Assembly (NCBI RefSeq): GCF_000344685.1
Contig: NW_006920419.1
Span: forward strand, 18,632 to 82,631
Origin: Gloeophyllum trabeum ATCC 11539
Lineage: Eukaryota; Basidiomycota; Agaricomycetes; Gloeophyllales; Gloeophyllaceae
Direction: 5' to 3'
DNA length: 64,000 nt
A program made the translations under genes and the position numbers. Shown one piece after another: positions 44,996 to 56,100 of this stretch (positions within the stretch are counted from its first letter, which is position 1; every line of letters begins with the position of its first letter). Under the pieces are notes generated by a model. It did not search any database. It had not been told where the DNA came from and was given only the letters and a program-made list of their open reading frames with translations.

Positions 44996-47151
44996 ATGGT
45001 CAACATTACATACGACGCCTGTGAGTGTTTATTTCAATACTCTTCCATTTGTTCTCGGTTCCGGAGGGAACGGGCTGGACAGCTCGTTCTTTACGACTTC
45101 TTTCAGAAGGCTTCTACAGCAGACGGCGGGTGACAGAAGGTCGAATCAAGAGTGTGCTGTCACTTCTCAGGGCGGAGACCGACGTCTTCCAGACGTGTGT
45201 TGACAGCCCTCAGTTGGGAGGTCACTGGTCAGGTCGTCCGCGAGTTGGAGCGGGACAGAGGGCGGTGGACAGCTCATTCTTGACGGAGACCCAGTACTCC
45301 TGTCTTGAAGGGATTCGATGATACACCGCGGGTGGCTAAAGGGTCGTCTTCGAGAATAAGCGGTGGAACCGTTGTCGAGCTTGCAGACGCCCTTCCAAGT
45401 CTTCCGCTCAGGTACCGGAATGGTGTTGACGTGCCAAGTCTGAGTACCGTCAATGCGCACTTCCCTTGCCGCGAGGAAGTGACAGGGCGGGCGATGATCT
45501 TCAACCCAATATCGAGTCCACGCACCATTCTGATTCTGTTATTATCTGCCCAATGTCCGGTATCTAATGAACATGCTTTTACTTCACAGCGAACGACATT
45601 AATTGGTATGACCCCTCGACGGGCATGACCTCTGTATACAACCTAGGCGACATTGCCTGGGTGCTGGCCTCTACGGCACTTGTCATGATCATGATTCCAG
45701 GTGTCGGCTTCTTCTACTCCGGCCTGCTTCGACGCAAAAACGCGCTGTCCATGATATACCTATCTATGGTCTCGCTGGCCGTGGTCTCCTTCCAATGGTT
45801 CTTCTGGGGCTTCTCGTTAGCCTTCTCCGAGACCGGCTCAGCCTACATTGGCGACCTGCGGTACTTTGGTCTGAAGGGCGTGCTCGAGAAGCCCAGTATC
45901 GGGTCAACAAGGATCCCGTCCATCGCTTTCTGCGTGTTCCAGCTCATGTTCGCCGCCATCACGCCCATCCTCGCAGTGGGCGCCGTCGCCGAGCGCAGCC
46001 GGCTCGGCCCCGTAGCCGTATTCATCTTCATCTGGAGCACCATTGTGTACGATCCGATCGCGTGCTGGACGTGGAACGCCAACGGCTGGTCGTTCGTCAT
46101 GGGCGGACTCGACTTTGCGGGTGGCACGCCCGTGCACATCTCGTCCGGTACCGCCGCACTCGCGATCTCCATCTACCTCGGCAAGCGGAGGGGCTACGGG
46201 ACGGAGCGCCTCGCGTACAAGCCGCACAATACGAGCTACGTGATTCTGGGCACGGTGTTCCTCTGGTTCGGCTGGTTCGGATTCAACGGCGGCAGTGCGT
46301 TGAGCGCGAACTTGCGTGCCGTGCAGGCGTGCATCGTCACCAACTTGGCGGCAAGCGTCGGCGGCCTGACTTGGATGCTCTGGGTACGTTTCGGTCTCCC
46401 ATCGCGCGTTTTCACCGCTAATTTCGGTACAGGATTATCGCCTCGAGCGCAAGTGGTCCGCCGTTGGTTTCTGCTCCGGCGCCATCTCCGGCCTCGTCGC
46501 CATCACGCCTGGCTCGGGCTACGTCGGCTCGCCCGCTGCGGTCCTCTTCGGCTTCATGGCTGGTACAGTGTGCAATTTTGCCACCCAGCTCAAGTTCCTG
46601 TTCGGCTACGACGATTGTCTCGATATCTTCGCCTCGCACGCGATCGGCGGTGTCGTAGGTAACGTAAGTACCTGGCACCCCCATTTGTGAACCTTCGGAC
46701 TCACACACACGGACTGCAGATCCTGACCGGCTTGTTCGCGCAAGCATCCGTGGCTGGCTTCGACGGGCTCACCGAGATCCCAGGCGGGTGGCTCGACCAC
46801 CACTGGGTGCAGCTCGGCTACCAGATCGCCGACTCGTGCGCGGGCCTCGGGTACTCGTTCGTCATGACCACGATCATCCTCTGGCTCATGCACTACTTCC
46901 CTGGCGGGTTCCTCCGCCTGCGCTGCGACGAGGAGACGGAGATCCTCGGCGTGGACGACGCGGAGATGGGCGAGTTTGCGTACGACTATGTCGGGCTCGA
47001 GGCGGAGATCGGGCCCGGTGGCCAAAGGGTGTACGCAGAGGCGCACGGGGACAATGCTGCGAGCGGCGGGAGGGAGCCGCGCCATTCGATGACGCATGTG
47101 AGGAAGACGGAGGCAAGCAGCGAAGGAAGCGTTGGGGAGAAGAGGGCTTGA
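44996..47151 (+). CDS. Ammonium transporter (Amt/Mep family)
   Basis: Plasma-membrane ammonium permease of 493 residues, the usual fungal length. Exons: 44996-45020, 45590-46383, 46433-46663, 46720-47151. About eleven hydrophobic segments begin with IAWVLASTALVMIMIPGVGF. The family signature region DFAGGTPVHISSGTAAL carries the first pore histidine and SHAIGGVVGN the second; the Trp- and Phe-rich gate WFGWFGFNGGSALS is present. The C-terminal cytoplasmic tail is acidic then basic. The first exon codes for only eight residues and is followed by a 569-bp intron, unusually long for this window. No defects seen. A nitrogen-related racemase-like gene follows 300 bp downstream on the same strand. 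Confidence 0.95.
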
Positions 47152-47448
47152 GTGGGCTGGGGGGTATTGGGATGTGGGTTAATGGGAGTTATTATTATTC
47201 GTCGCTCATTCGTTCGCTCTGGTCGCGTCTCTGCATTTTTTTCCTTAGTCACCTTGTTCTGCGTTTCTGTGCGCAGATTCTATGTGTTCCTCTACGGAAC
47301 AGACAGTCCGCTAGAAATAATTGTCAAGTATCGCATAGTGCATATAAGTTTCTAGATCTCGGTGTATCACCTACATACTACATACCAGCTCGAATGACAT
47401 CGGACGATTTCGGACAAGTTCACGGGACTCGGGAACGGTCCTTGCCCA

Positions 47449-48336
47449 ATGCCGAGTCCTCTAGTTCCTTCTTGCATTGCGATGTCAAGTTCAGCACCGA
47501 GCGAGTCACTATCGCTCTTGGTCATCAACCCGAATTCTTCCCAAGTTGTCACGGATGGCTTGGAGCAGAATCTATCGTCTTACTTGCCTCCAGGGGTTCG
47601 AGTAACGTACTTCACCGGGCCGCCAGAGGCGCCGCCTTCTATCAACGACGAGGCGACATCTGTGCAATCGACTGAGGCGTGTCTACGAGTTCTCAAGGAT
47701 GAGGCTTTTACACGATTCGATGGATATCTGATATGTTGCTGTACGTCGCTGGGTTGCCGCATTCACCGAAGCCAATGAACTTGGAACTTGAATGAAGTTA
47801 GTGACCATCCCCTCACGTTTGAGCTCAAAAGACTGTACGACAAGCCTGTTTTGAATATACTCCATGCGTCTCTCGCGCAAGGGCTGTTGCTTGGTTCTCG
47901 CATTGGGATTATAACTACGGGACCTGCCTGGGTCGAGCCATTGATGAAGGGTGCCGTAGAGTTCCTCGGAGGTGACAAGAGATTCGTCGGCGTCGAGGCG
48001 ACTGGACTCGGCGTGGTCGAGCTCAAGACCGACGGAGAAGGACATGTGGACGAGCAAGTCAAGAATGCGTCCGTACGTATAGCGCGCAAGGGCGCGGACG
48101 TAATCATCCTCGGATGCGCTGGTGAGCACACAGGCGTATAATTAGTAGTGGTACCCGATAACCGACTCATTTTCGACGTCTCTTTAACCCAAGGCATGAC
48201 TGGAATGGACCCACTAGTGAAGTCGTCCGTTACGGAAGCAGGTCTGCATGCAGTCGACGTAGTCGACGGCGCGAAAGCAGGAGCTGAACTTCTTACTGGC
48301 TTAGCGAGGCAGGCTATGAGAGCGGGATTAGAGTAG
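47449..48336 (+). CDS. Asp/Glu/hydantoin racemase family protein (DCG1-like)
   Basis: Three exons, 47449-47740, 47798-48121 and 48194-48336, give 252 residues (240 if the ATG at 47482 is used). Motifs of the family are in order: LLVINPNSS near the N-terminus, ICCFSDHPL carrying the first active-site cysteine, an IGIITTGPAWVEPL strand, then VIILGCAGMTGMDP with the second cysteine. The family interconverts hydantoin or amino-acid enantiomers. The yeast relative DCG1 is a nitrogen-repressed gene beside the allantoin cluster, with no proven reaction. The neighbouring ammonium permease fits a nitrogen-salvage role. Substrate cannot be read from sequence. Confidence 0.85.
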
Positions 48337-49340
48337 GTGGTCTACATCAAGCATCGTCGTATAAGTGATGTAGGCGAGCATACCGTATCATTTTGCAGTC
48401 GTCGTCATGAACACTCGCCCCGCGCGCACGCAAAACGCGCATCGGACAACACAGGACAGCGTATCCGCGAGACTGATTAGACCACCAAAGGTATAAATGT
48501 CGGGAAGAAACTAAATGTCTTTCGTCTGGAAGCCTCGACCGCACTCTATCACATCAGCACTTCTGTGAATCCCTGAGGACCTGAGAGTCCTGACAGCAAC
48601 ACGTCAGGACGACTACAAACTTGGGAAGTATTCGGCGCTGCGCGGCACGCCAGGTCCGATTCCTCGTAAGGTAAATGAGTGGCAAGGGTTCCACAAGTAG
48701 GTAAATAGTCTTTCTAGCCTTCCGGGTGCTGCGCGGCATCAAGAATACTCCTAGTTCTTATATGTTGATCTCAGTGATACTAAATCATATAAGTTTGTAA
48801 CTGAACTCTCAAACATAACTGTGTGTGGCTAGAACCTTCAATCATCCTATACTCGGTGTCAAGTACAGTTATTTCAATACACAATACACTGTTTACTTCA
48901 GTACTACACTCGGGTAGCATTACTATCGAGTCAGTGCACATGCATACTGTAGCTGAGATGCACGTCGTCAGGCTGAGGCCTCAATGCTGCCAGTACTACG
49001 CCTCATATGTAACTTACCAATCTTGTGCCGTAGGCAGCAGGGTACTTGCCATCGGCGCAATTCCACACACAGCTGGGGGATGCCTGACAGTGCCATTGGC
49101 CCGAGATCTTGAAAGGATCGTGCCGTGCAGAGACCACACTACATATCTGGAATTAGTCCCTATTCACAAACGGTAATTATTGACATGAGAGGCAATAGCT
49201 CCTATTTGCTGATGGTGCTAAGATTTGAATCGGTGGACCTTCCATTTAAGGAGGGTGCTCCCGTTACAGTTAAGGTAATGTGGACTATAAGGGGTATATC
49301 CCCTGTTCAACGCTGGCAATTTTCGATCACCAGAGAGCCC
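48337..49340. other. Intergenic with a dispersed repeat
   Basis: A stretch at about 48,478-48,560 (ACCAAAGGTATAAATG, then GGGAAGAAACTAAATGTC) is similar to 30,267-30,365 (ACCAAAGGTATGAATG, then GGGAAAAACTAAATGTC). Both lie near F-box-cluster material or its flanks. No gene can be supported. Confidence 0.5.
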
Positions 49341-49348
49341 TATACAAC

Positions 49349-49804
49349 TAAGGTTGGGCGCGGGTGACACCGCGGCTCTGCCACGCTCACCCCGACCCGT
49401 ACCCGCCTGTACCGCACTCGCAGCGGGTAAGGGTACAAAACCCGCCCGAGAGACCGCGGGTCGCTGGGTGCCCTTAGCTGATGCCCAAGGTAGGGCTTTG
49501 CAGGTTCAAGGCACCCTATTGAAGGTACTGTTGGGCCAGTTTCTTTGTACACCTGGATCTGACAGTATCATACCTGACTCCAGTATCACCGGGAACCAAC
49601 CTCCCGTGTTTTTGCTGCATTTACCCCTCAAAAATCACAAATTTCGTATAAATATTGTACCCTCCACCAGACCCGCGGGACCCGAGACCCATTGGGACGG
49701 TTTCATGGTAGCGCGCGGTTCGAGGGATTTCAGACCCGAGCCCGCACCCGAGCAACCCGTGGGCCCAATACTGCGGTGGTACCCGCCACCCGCGCCCATC
49801 CTTA
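49349..49804. mobile_element. MITE, 456 bp, 8-bp target duplication (hAT type)
   Basis: Ends are TAAGGTTGGGCGCGGGTG and the complement of TAAGGATGGGCGCGGGTG. It is flanked on both sides by the identical 8-bp sequence TATACAAC (49341-49348 and 49805-49812). Eight-bp duplications are typical of hAT transposition. The interior is GC-rich with many ACCCG/CGGGT words and codes for nothing recognisable. The near-perfect ends suggest recent movement. Confidence 0.85.
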
Positions 49805-49898
49805 TATACAACGACTGAACAGTAAACCGATTCTAGGGGAATCGGAATTAGTAATGATGGCACTAGGCCAGTGACTTGTAGTCGGCACTACAACAGCC

Positions 49899-50630
49899 CT
49901 GCGGGCAGAGACCAATGTCCCGCCGGCGAGCATGCTATGAACATGCCCCGGTTGGGAGAACACTTTCCTGGAATGGTCTTTGTTGGACCACGACCTGGAC
50001 ATGGAGAATGTCCCTTGAATGAACAAAGGCAGATCCGCGGGACATTTACTATGCTCTCTAAAAATCAGGGGACATTTGATTCACATTGTTCTCTCATTCT
50101 TTATGTCTCGGCCAAGTCCCACTTCGGAGCATGCAAGGAAAATGTTCTCCCACCTATTTCATGAATGACAAATGTCCGGTGGCAGGACATCGGTGCTTGC
50201 CTGCTGTGAGTAGTCATGCCAGGATTGGCCAATCACATCACGAGAATCCTAACCGGCGCGGACTCTCACGGTCAGTGGCTGAACACGTCCTGACAGGTCC
50301 TGACCTGACAAAATGGACCTCACAGCGGGCAAGGACCGGTGTCCCGCCACCGGTCATTCATCTTTCACGGCAAGGGTGGGAGAACACTTTCCTAGGATGC
50401 TCCGTATCAGAACATGATACAGACATAAAGAATGAAAGGACAATGCTAATTAAATGTCCCCTGATTTTTAGGTACCATAGTAAATGTCCCGCAGACCTTT
50501 CTTTGTTCACTCAAAGGACATTCTTCATGTCCAGCTTATGGTCCAGCAAGGACCATTCTAGGAAAGTGTTCTCCCATCAGGGAGATGTTCCTGGCATGCC
50601 CGCCGGCGGGACATCGGTCTCTGCCCGCAG
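49899..50630. mobile_element. Fold-back element, about 730 bp, with arms of about 320 bp
   Basis: The whole segment is an inverted repeat. Starting at CTGCGGGCAGAGACC (49899-49913) and its complement (50616-50630), corresponding blocks run inward on both arms: ATGTCCCGCCGGCG, GGGAGAACACTTTCCT, GGACATTTACTATG, AAAAATCAGGGGACATTT and CATTCTTTATGTCT. They end around 50,215 and 50,330, leaving a spacer of about 115 bp. Short GGACATTT-type words also recur inside each arm. No coding capacity and no clear target duplication. A read-through transcript would form a very long duplex. Confidence 0.8.
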
Positions 50631-50640
50631 TGCCTTCTGA

Positions 50641-50735
50641 GCACTGACGTCTGAGAGCTCCTGAGAGCTCCTGAGGGCTCCTGAGAGGGCCTGAGGATGT
50701 TTCCTCAGGAGCTGTCAGGAGCTGTCAGGACAGAT
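50641..50735. repeat. Short imperfect tandem/inverted repeats (CTGAGAGCTC, CAGGAGCTGT)
   Basis: GAGAGCTCCT repeats about three times, followed by two CAGGAGCTGT units in the opposite sense. Low complexity; lies just beyond the fold-back element. Confidence 0.6.
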
Positions 50736-51028
50736 GCAGAAGTGCTGATGCAGTCCATGACCCGTTTCCAAGTCTATTGGTCGACGCATTGCCCTCAGCC
50801 ATGAACAGCCTGTATCACGGACGTCCGCACGCACTGTATAGCAAGGACCTTGTAGTAACAATAGTAACACAGTCATCAAGCTGTGTAACATCGTGACTGC
50901 CATGATGGAACAAAATGACAGCTGGTTTACCCCTGCACCAGCAGCTTTCACCGAACGTCGACCACACCAGCTGCAGGCGGAACTCGCAGTGGTCTTGCTT
51001 GACATACCCGTGTCTTTCAAGTTCAGCC

Positions 51029-51466
51029 ATGACCGCTGGTGCTATCACGTCGGTATGTGAACCAACTGCAATGGTTTACTGGCATACGGAGAATAATCAG
51101 GGCTCGTTTCAGTCTCCGGAAACCTACAGCCCTACCGCAAAATGTGTCGAATTGACACCTGCAGCACTGGTGCACAGTCTGCCTGTGGAATTGCTCTCTA
51201 AAATATTCTTAAACCTGCAATCCGAAGGGAAGGAGCTGGGACCACATTTTATGCCTTCCATTCTGGCACAGGTTTGCCAACACTGGAGGGAATGTGCCTG
51301 TTCTACCGCGGAACTGTGGCACAATATAGCCATCATTGATGAGCGTTGGCCGACGCGGTGGCGGTCATCGGTACGATGGACTTGGTATTCAGGTGTGCGA
51401 GTTTTTTATATCCTCCTCGAGCGCGGTACTGACCTGTTGTCGTCATGCAGCGAGGTCGGCTGCTAG
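51029..51466 (+). pseudogene. F-box subfamily truncated copy (copy 5)
   Basis: Exons 51029-51052 (MTAGAITS) and 51113 onward repeat copy 2 closely: AKCVELTPAALVHSLPVELL, LAQVCQHWRECACSTAELW. After about position 51,345 similarity stops, replaced by unrelated sequence that reaches a stop at 51464-51466. Only the F-box half remains. It would encode an F-box without a substrate-binding part, so it is either dead or a dominant-negative-like fragment. The upstream region is also duplicated from copy 2. Confidence 0.75.
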
Positions 51467-53189
51467 ACGAGCTGGACCCTTCGGAGTGGCTGGGGCTTAT
51501 GGTACGCGTGGTCACTACTGGTGCTGGAGGCACGAGCCCTGTCCCAGAGACGAATTCCTGCAGCCTTCCCGTGCCGTACAACTCACCGCCACACAGACAT
51601 GTCAAACAAACATCGCAGACCTATCACTGCGGAGGAAAGTGCCATGATAGCTGCACCAGGAAATCATCGGAGAGCGCGGGTAGACCCTTCGGTAAGGTAT
51701 AAGTAATATACAGGAAAATAAGTCCGGAGTTCGTTTTCCAAGGTCCCGAAGGTAGACATCTATGGCATTAATCTTGTTCATGATTATAGGAGCATATTAT
51801 ATCCAAACATCAAACGAGCGTCGGACGAGGGAGCGACGAGGAGCGAGAGACTTCGCAGCCGGCGCGACTTGTAGTCCGACTACAACATTTCTAATGACAC
51901 TATAAAGCTGGTTGTATTGGACTACCAGGGTTCTTACTCGACTACGAAAGGCACATTCGGCAGACTTCGGCAGGGTTCGGCGGACGTCGGCAGCAACGGC
52001 AGGGCTGCGGCAGGAAGATAACGACGCGTATACTGGATTCCCACGCCAAATGCACCAGCCTCTACAACATAGATTCTGCCTCAATCTGTTGTAGAGGGTG
52101 GTTACGAGCCTATCTTGAGCATGCTTTGATCGACTGGGGAATTGAAGACGACATATCGAAGTGCTGTTGGTTTCAGGCCACGGAAGAGGAGTACTAATGG
52201 CACAGTATCGGCAATCTTTCCGTTTGCTCTTGTTGTAGTGGACTGTAACGAATAGTATTAAGTGACAGCACCTGCGAGAGCATGTCGATGGCATGCGTGC
52301 GAAGTGCTGTATTCCTATACACAGTCCAGGCGATACGTCCTGGCTGCTGGGCCTAGCATACGGTGCGGAATTTAACTCCTTCCTTCCGTTCAGTTATCCT
52401 CATTCGAGTCTCAACTCATCAACTCAAGCAGATCCTGTGGGACGCTGGGCCTTCTATCCCATGCCTTCTCTCATTCGGGCCTGGCACCTTATTGTCACCG
52501 ACAGCGAGACGTCCGTATACTGCAGTAACCAGCCATACGCTCTTCTGGCCTGTCGGCTCATGCTCGTACATCAATGTAGGCAGAACCGCGCGCGGGACCA
52601 TGAGGTTAGGATTGGCATCCGTCCTCAACGCCTTCCCCCGGCGCTTCCCGCTGCCGCCTTGTCCCAGTTCGGCGGTCGCGCTGACACCAGCTCGGGACGC
52701 AGCCCGCGCTTCGCTTCCCCTCTCTAACGTACCAAATTTCTCGCCTGTCGAAAGCTCCAGCGCGTGCCCGTTCTTCCCGCGTCGTCGGAGAGAGCGAGTC
52801 TGCTGTCTCCTCCGAGCTCCTCGAGGGTCAGCGAGCCTACCGGGACGGAGTATCCAAATGCAGATGAGTAGGCCAAAACATCACATCGCCGCTGATCCAC
52901 TTACCAAGGAGACGGCACAAGCAGACATGGCTGCAAAAGAAAAGGTTCTGCGCGACGGGTTTACGAACACGAGTAAGAGCTCATAAAACGTCTCAGGCGC
53001 GTTGGCGTACAATTGGAGCTTGCACTTCACGCTTCACGCTTCATCGACGCGTAGCACGTGACTGCATTTGCCGTTTTTGGCCGGCGCGTATAGCTTCTTC
53101 GTGGGAAGGAACGCGCTGCTTAACGCGCGCACCGCGTCTCATTTCCCTCCACTTTCCGCCCATCCACACATTGCCAAAGTTCTTGGGAG
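51467..53189. other. Intergenic, no supported gene
   Basis: Contains a run of CGGCAG-like units near 51,955-52,015 and open frames at 52,293-52,986 without motifs. The last 100 bp precede the helicase start. The end of this region may include another gene's decayed copy, but nothing is recognisable. Confidence 0.4.
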
Positions 53190-56100
53190 ATGGCGCTGTC
53201 GCCGGACGAGTTTCTGTCTCTTGCCAAACGCACGCTGTCCCTGCCGCCGGACGCCTCTGTAAGCAGCCTTTTGATTTAGACTTTAAGCTGTGCATGATGC
53301 GTCCTGCGTGTTATGTAACGCAACTTCGGAAGCGTGCTAATTAAAAGCGTTTCTGGGACCGTTTATAGGCTGCAGCAGTTCCAAAGTGCTACTTGAAAGA
53401 ACTGGAACGTCACTTGAATCTGTACGCGGATGACACCAACGTGAGTTCGAGGCCGTTTGGGCAAATCCTGTTGTTCCTGACCTGCTGCGCACAAAATAGT
53501 TTGCTATCAGGTTACAGCCTGGGACCGGACGTAAGTGTCTGGTTCGTTTGAAAGGACCATATGTCTCTGAATGCGTTGCTGGTATAGTGGGCATTGTCAG
53601 ATGCCTCGAAGAAGGCTGCAACATCGACATACCGCTGGTTCCCCGAATTTCGGTTGCAGACGGGGGTAAGAGAGATGGCCTCGGGTCGCTCTCAGGCTAT
53701 CGGGTAAACTTTCAATTCGCGAGTTATCGCCCTTCTTGACTGAGTGACTATTGTTTACAGACGCATATAAGCAACCACCCCGCACACAAGCAAAGCCGCT
53801 TGAAGAGGCTGAAAGCCGAGCAAGCTCGGAAGCTCGGAAAATCAGTTGTATGTACCTTTTCGCTATTTCAGTTCTGCGTGCCATTCTGACGCTCTGGCGG
53901 CAGTCGACCCCTGCATCGACGAGCAATGCAATGGCATCTTCATCGTCTCAGGTGAAGACGCCCAGCGGCACGCCGAAGGCGAGCCTCCTGAGCGTGCTAG
54001 ACGCTAGCTTTGACACGGAGGCACCTACTTCTCGTGCCAGGGGCTCAATCAGCATGCCCAGCACGCCACCCAAGTACCGATCATCTTTTGCTCCCCCGAA
54101 GGCTGCATCAGGGGAGCCGGAGCGTTTCATTTCGCCTTTCAAGCCTCCCAAAGCAGTATCGCGGGAGCAGGAACGATACGTTCAAATGTTTGATACTGCG
54201 ACAGCGAAGGCAGAGCCGATCGAGCTTACCGTCCCTCGGAAGCGCTACTCCGACTCAACGTTCCCCACGCTCAGTGAGGAGTCTGATGTGACATCTCACC
54301 TCAGCTCCTCTCCTGTCTCCCTAAAGAAACAGAGACTCTCGTCCCCGCCTCTGCTACCTCCGTCCTCCGATGCTGCGGAGCCCGTTGCCGGACCCTCGGG
54401 TGTCAAGGCTGCTGCGGATGTCGACGACATCCGCGAGCAGATCTTCGACGTCCAAGCTGACATTGCGCATCTGCAACCACAGATCGACCGCATCGCGAGG
54501 AAGAAGACGAAGACGAAGGGCGAGGTTACGAGGCTGGCGAATTTAAACGCGCGTATGGCGGCTTTCAAACAGAAGAGGGACGACCTGACTACGTCGCTTC
54601 CCAGCTCCACTATGGCGCGGTCGCCGAAGAAGGAGGCGCATGCGCCCGAGAGGGCTGGGCAGGTGCGGAACATTGGCCCGACGGGGCCGTACGGCTACGT
54701 GGGGCGCCAGTTCGTCCAGTTCGGCACTCAGGGAGTACGGAAGCCGGAGATTTCACCATTCGCGCGGCCGGAGCAGAAGTCTCACACTCCCAAGGTCGAG
54801 GAGAAGCCTGTGGTATTCAAGCGGTCGGAATCGCGCGCACCTGAAATCCCGCGCCATCTGCCATTCAGCCCCGTCGCGTCCGGCTCGAACGCGGTGGTCA
54901 AAATGGATGTGGACGAGAAGACCCGAGTGCTGCCCAGAGGACCAGAGAATTTGCCCCCTGGCCGCGACTTCAGCGAGCCACTCGACGACATACCCTTGGT
55001 CCCTGGGAGATACAGGGATGACCCTCGGTTCGACGAAGATGGCGATTTCTATGGGCGGGGCAAAGACAAGTTCGCTGGGCCCGTTGCAAAAGCGGACGAG
55101 TAAGTATCATTGCCCTTGTGTTCCCTCCTTAGTACCTTGCTGATGGACGTGTGGCAGTATCGACAAGTTCCTGGTTGCCGCGGGCAATGCAGAGCAGTTT
55201 GACGGCAACGCGTCGGTGGACAGCGCGCTCGAGAAACTGGGCCTGCAGAACCTGTTCGACACGCTCCCCGGGATGACGGTCGCGCTGATGCCGCACCAGG
55301 CGATCGGCGTCAAATGGATGCTAGAGAAGGAGAAGAGCCATTTCAAGGGTGGGTGCATGGCGGATGAGATGGGTCTCGGGAAGACCGTACAGATGTGGGT
55401 ATATGCGGTGTGCTCTATGGACGATGCGCTGACATTTTTGTCTGGTTTAATTGCAGGATGTCTGTCATCGTTACGAACCAGTCCAGCGACCCTATGCAGA
55501 AGACGACCCTTATCGTGGCACCACTGGCTCTCCTTGATCAGTGGCAGCTGGAATTGCAGACGAAGACGGATTGTGGACTCAAATGCTTAATCTATCATGG
55601 TGTGTGCGCCTCGAATTGATCCGTGCGTCGGTAATAACATAGTCTACCAGGTGCGGGCAAACCGAAAAAGAAGTCAGACTTGATTAAATACGATGTGGTG
55701 CTGACAACTTATGGCGTACGTACCCAGCGTTCCTGAATCTTGTGCATATATTTACCCAATCCGTTCTTAGACCCTTGCTATGGAGTGGCCGGACCCCGAA
55801 GCTGAGGAGAAAGCACAGAAAGCACGAAAGCAGCAGAAGCCTAAGAAGGACGAGGAATTTATCGTGAGCGACTCTGAAGACTCGGACGAGCCAGTCAAGA
55901 AAAAGTCCAAGAAGAAGACATGTAAGCACACTTGACCCTCTTTGCGGCGAATGCTCGCTGACAACTGCTGCCCATGACCTGCAGTGGGTTTGCTGTTCCA
56001 AGTGGATGTTCGTATTGAATTTGTTCTTATGTAATCTCAAGCTGATCAGTGACTATTCATAGTGGTGGCGAATCGTACTTGATGAAGCTCAGAATATCCG

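Noticed and set aside
45795..46421. Overlapping frames in the ammonium permease (+ and -)
   Set aside because: Shadows of a strongly coding GC-rich exon; only the permease frame contains transmembrane segments and Amt signatures.
49354..49818. 154-codon frame on the + strand
   Set aside because: It lies inside the 49.3-kb MITE; the Pro/Arg-rich product reflects repeated ACCCG words, not a protein.
50086..50640. 184-codon frame on the + strand
   Set aside because: Lies within the fold-back element and is explained by its repeat structure.
49880..50650. Target-site duplication for the fold-back element
   Set aside because: No matching direct repeat of 2-10 bp directly abuts both ends; boundaries may be off by several bases.
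53442..53587. A 20-bp micro-exon (between an AG at 53,511 and GTAAGT at 53,532) in the SNF2 gene
   Set aside because: Using it shifts the frame of the following exon; treating 53,442-53,587 as one intron keeps a sensible frame. Not excluded, but unsupported.
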